Shown here: positions 6,713 to 7,063 of the stretch, piece after piece
How the letters are laid out: each line of letters begins with the position of its first letter
Position numbering within the stretch: position 1 is the first letter of the stretch
Assembly (NCBI GenBank): GCA_002790315.1
Contig: PFUW01000025.1
Span: 1 to 7,063 of the forward strand
Origin: Huberarchaeum crystalense [NCBI: Candidatus Huberarchaeum crystalense]
Lineage (GTDB): Archaea > Huberarchaeota > Huberarchaeia > Huberarchaeales
Direction: 5' to 3'
Length of the DNA: 7,063 bases
The notes under the pieces: model-generated
What the model was told of the DNA's origin: nothing
Databases searched by the model: none
Seen by the model: the letters and a program-made list of their open reading frames with translations, nothing else
Position numbers and translations under genes: made by a program

Positions 6713-7063
6713 ATGGCCAACAAATCAACCAAACTCTTGTTTTTTGTATGTGTACTTATAACCCTTTTTTTGTTTTCTTGGACTGCGAATGCATTCCTTA
6801 TTATCCAACCCTGTTATATTGGAGATGAAGCAGGATGTACTTGTGAATGTGACTCTTGTGAAGATTGCACAAATGCATTAAATTCTACTTCTTGTAAGAA
6901 CATTAAATTACAAAAAAATATAAGCATCTCATCAGAAACCTGCATTAATAATCCTGAAAATTTCAATAACAAAACATTTGATTGTCAAGGACATACAATT
7001 GAAGGAAATGGTTCTGGATCTGATTATGGAATTTATTTAAATGGAAAATCAGGAAATATGATT
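6713..7063 (+). CDS. Secreted Cys-rich beta-helix protein, paralogue of the internal module of the large protein (3' partial)
   Basis: The frame is open from ATG at 6713 to the window end (117 codons). It is the only usual start available: an in-frame TGA lies at 6683-6685 and no ATG, GTG or TTG intervenes. No Shine-Dalgarno motif is at usable distance. Residues 1-27 form a clear signal peptide: MANKSTK, a hydrophobic core rich in L, F and V, then SWTANA with likely cleavage before FLIIQ. The mature part has a cysteine cluster (CTCECDSCEDCTNALNSTSC), a strand region with TCINNPENF, and FDCQGHTIEGNGSGSDYGIY followed by L-N-G-K-S-G-N. This is the cap and first rung of a NosD-like parallel beta-helix, as found repeatedly in DPANN archaeal secreted proteins. 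It aligns with residues encoded at 3139-3390 of the upstream gene, with matching cysteines. The rest of the protein, including any membrane anchor or further modules, is outside the window. Function is unknown; carbohydrate binding or adhesion is a guess. Confidence 0.88.
   Translation, partial: MANKSTKLLFFVCVLITLFLFSWTANAFLIIQPCYIGDEAGCTCECDSCEDCTNALNSTSCKNIKLQKNISISSETCINNPENFNNKTFDCQGHTIEGNGSGSDYGIYLNGKSGNMI

Noticed and set aside
6502-6732. Reverse-strand 76-codon hydrophobic frame in the spacer
   Set aside because: It overlaps the start and signal peptide of the convincing gene at 6713. Its F/I/L-rich makeup is expected from AT-rich DNA, and no homologue or start signal is recognised.

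Overview
The window is AT-rich (roughly one third G+C by eye) and is almost filled by one very large gene. A second, related gene starts near the right edge. Both genes are cut by the window ends: the first lacks its true 5' end, the second its 3' end. The encoded proteins are exported and cysteine-rich. They are built from modules common in surface proteins of uncultured archaea, especially DPANN lineages such as Woesearchaeota and Pacearchaeota: CARDB, DUF11, thrombospondin type 3, MopE-type repeats and NosD-like beta-helix. Start-site context agrees with this, because the second gene has an AT-rich, TATA-like upstream region and no Shine-Dalgarno motif at usable distance. The archaeal assignment is an inference (about 0.6); some candidate-phylum bacteria carry similar proteins. 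No taxonomic marker gene is present.

Layout: 1-6327 (+) is a 5'-truncated modular surface protein of at least 2108 residues. In order it has N-terminal beta-sandwich domains, CARDB-like and DUF11-like domains, a Cys-rich block with CGNG/CGDG repeats, an Ig-like domain, another Cys-rich block, thrombospondin type 3 calcium repeats, a beta-helix module, about five MopE-type repeats, a small beta-rich domain, three more CGDG repeats, one transmembrane helix, and then two copies of a module made of a helical 'KGWT' segment plus a membrane hairpin. A short soluble C-terminal tail follows. 6328-6712 is a 385-base gene-free stretch with a perfect 10-bp inverted repeat, a recurring TTTCAAA motif and a T-rich tract. 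6713-7063 (+) is the start of a secreted paralogue whose first module matches the beta-helix module inside the large protein.

Taken together this looks like a locus for cell-surface proteins. One is a giant membrane-anchored protein with a metal-binding, disulphide-rich ectodomain and a duplicated intracellular and membrane region. The next is a secreted relative sharing its beta-helix module. No enzyme, RNA gene, CRISPR array or mobile element was recognised. The least explained part, and the best candidate for something new, is the duplicated C-terminal membrane module.
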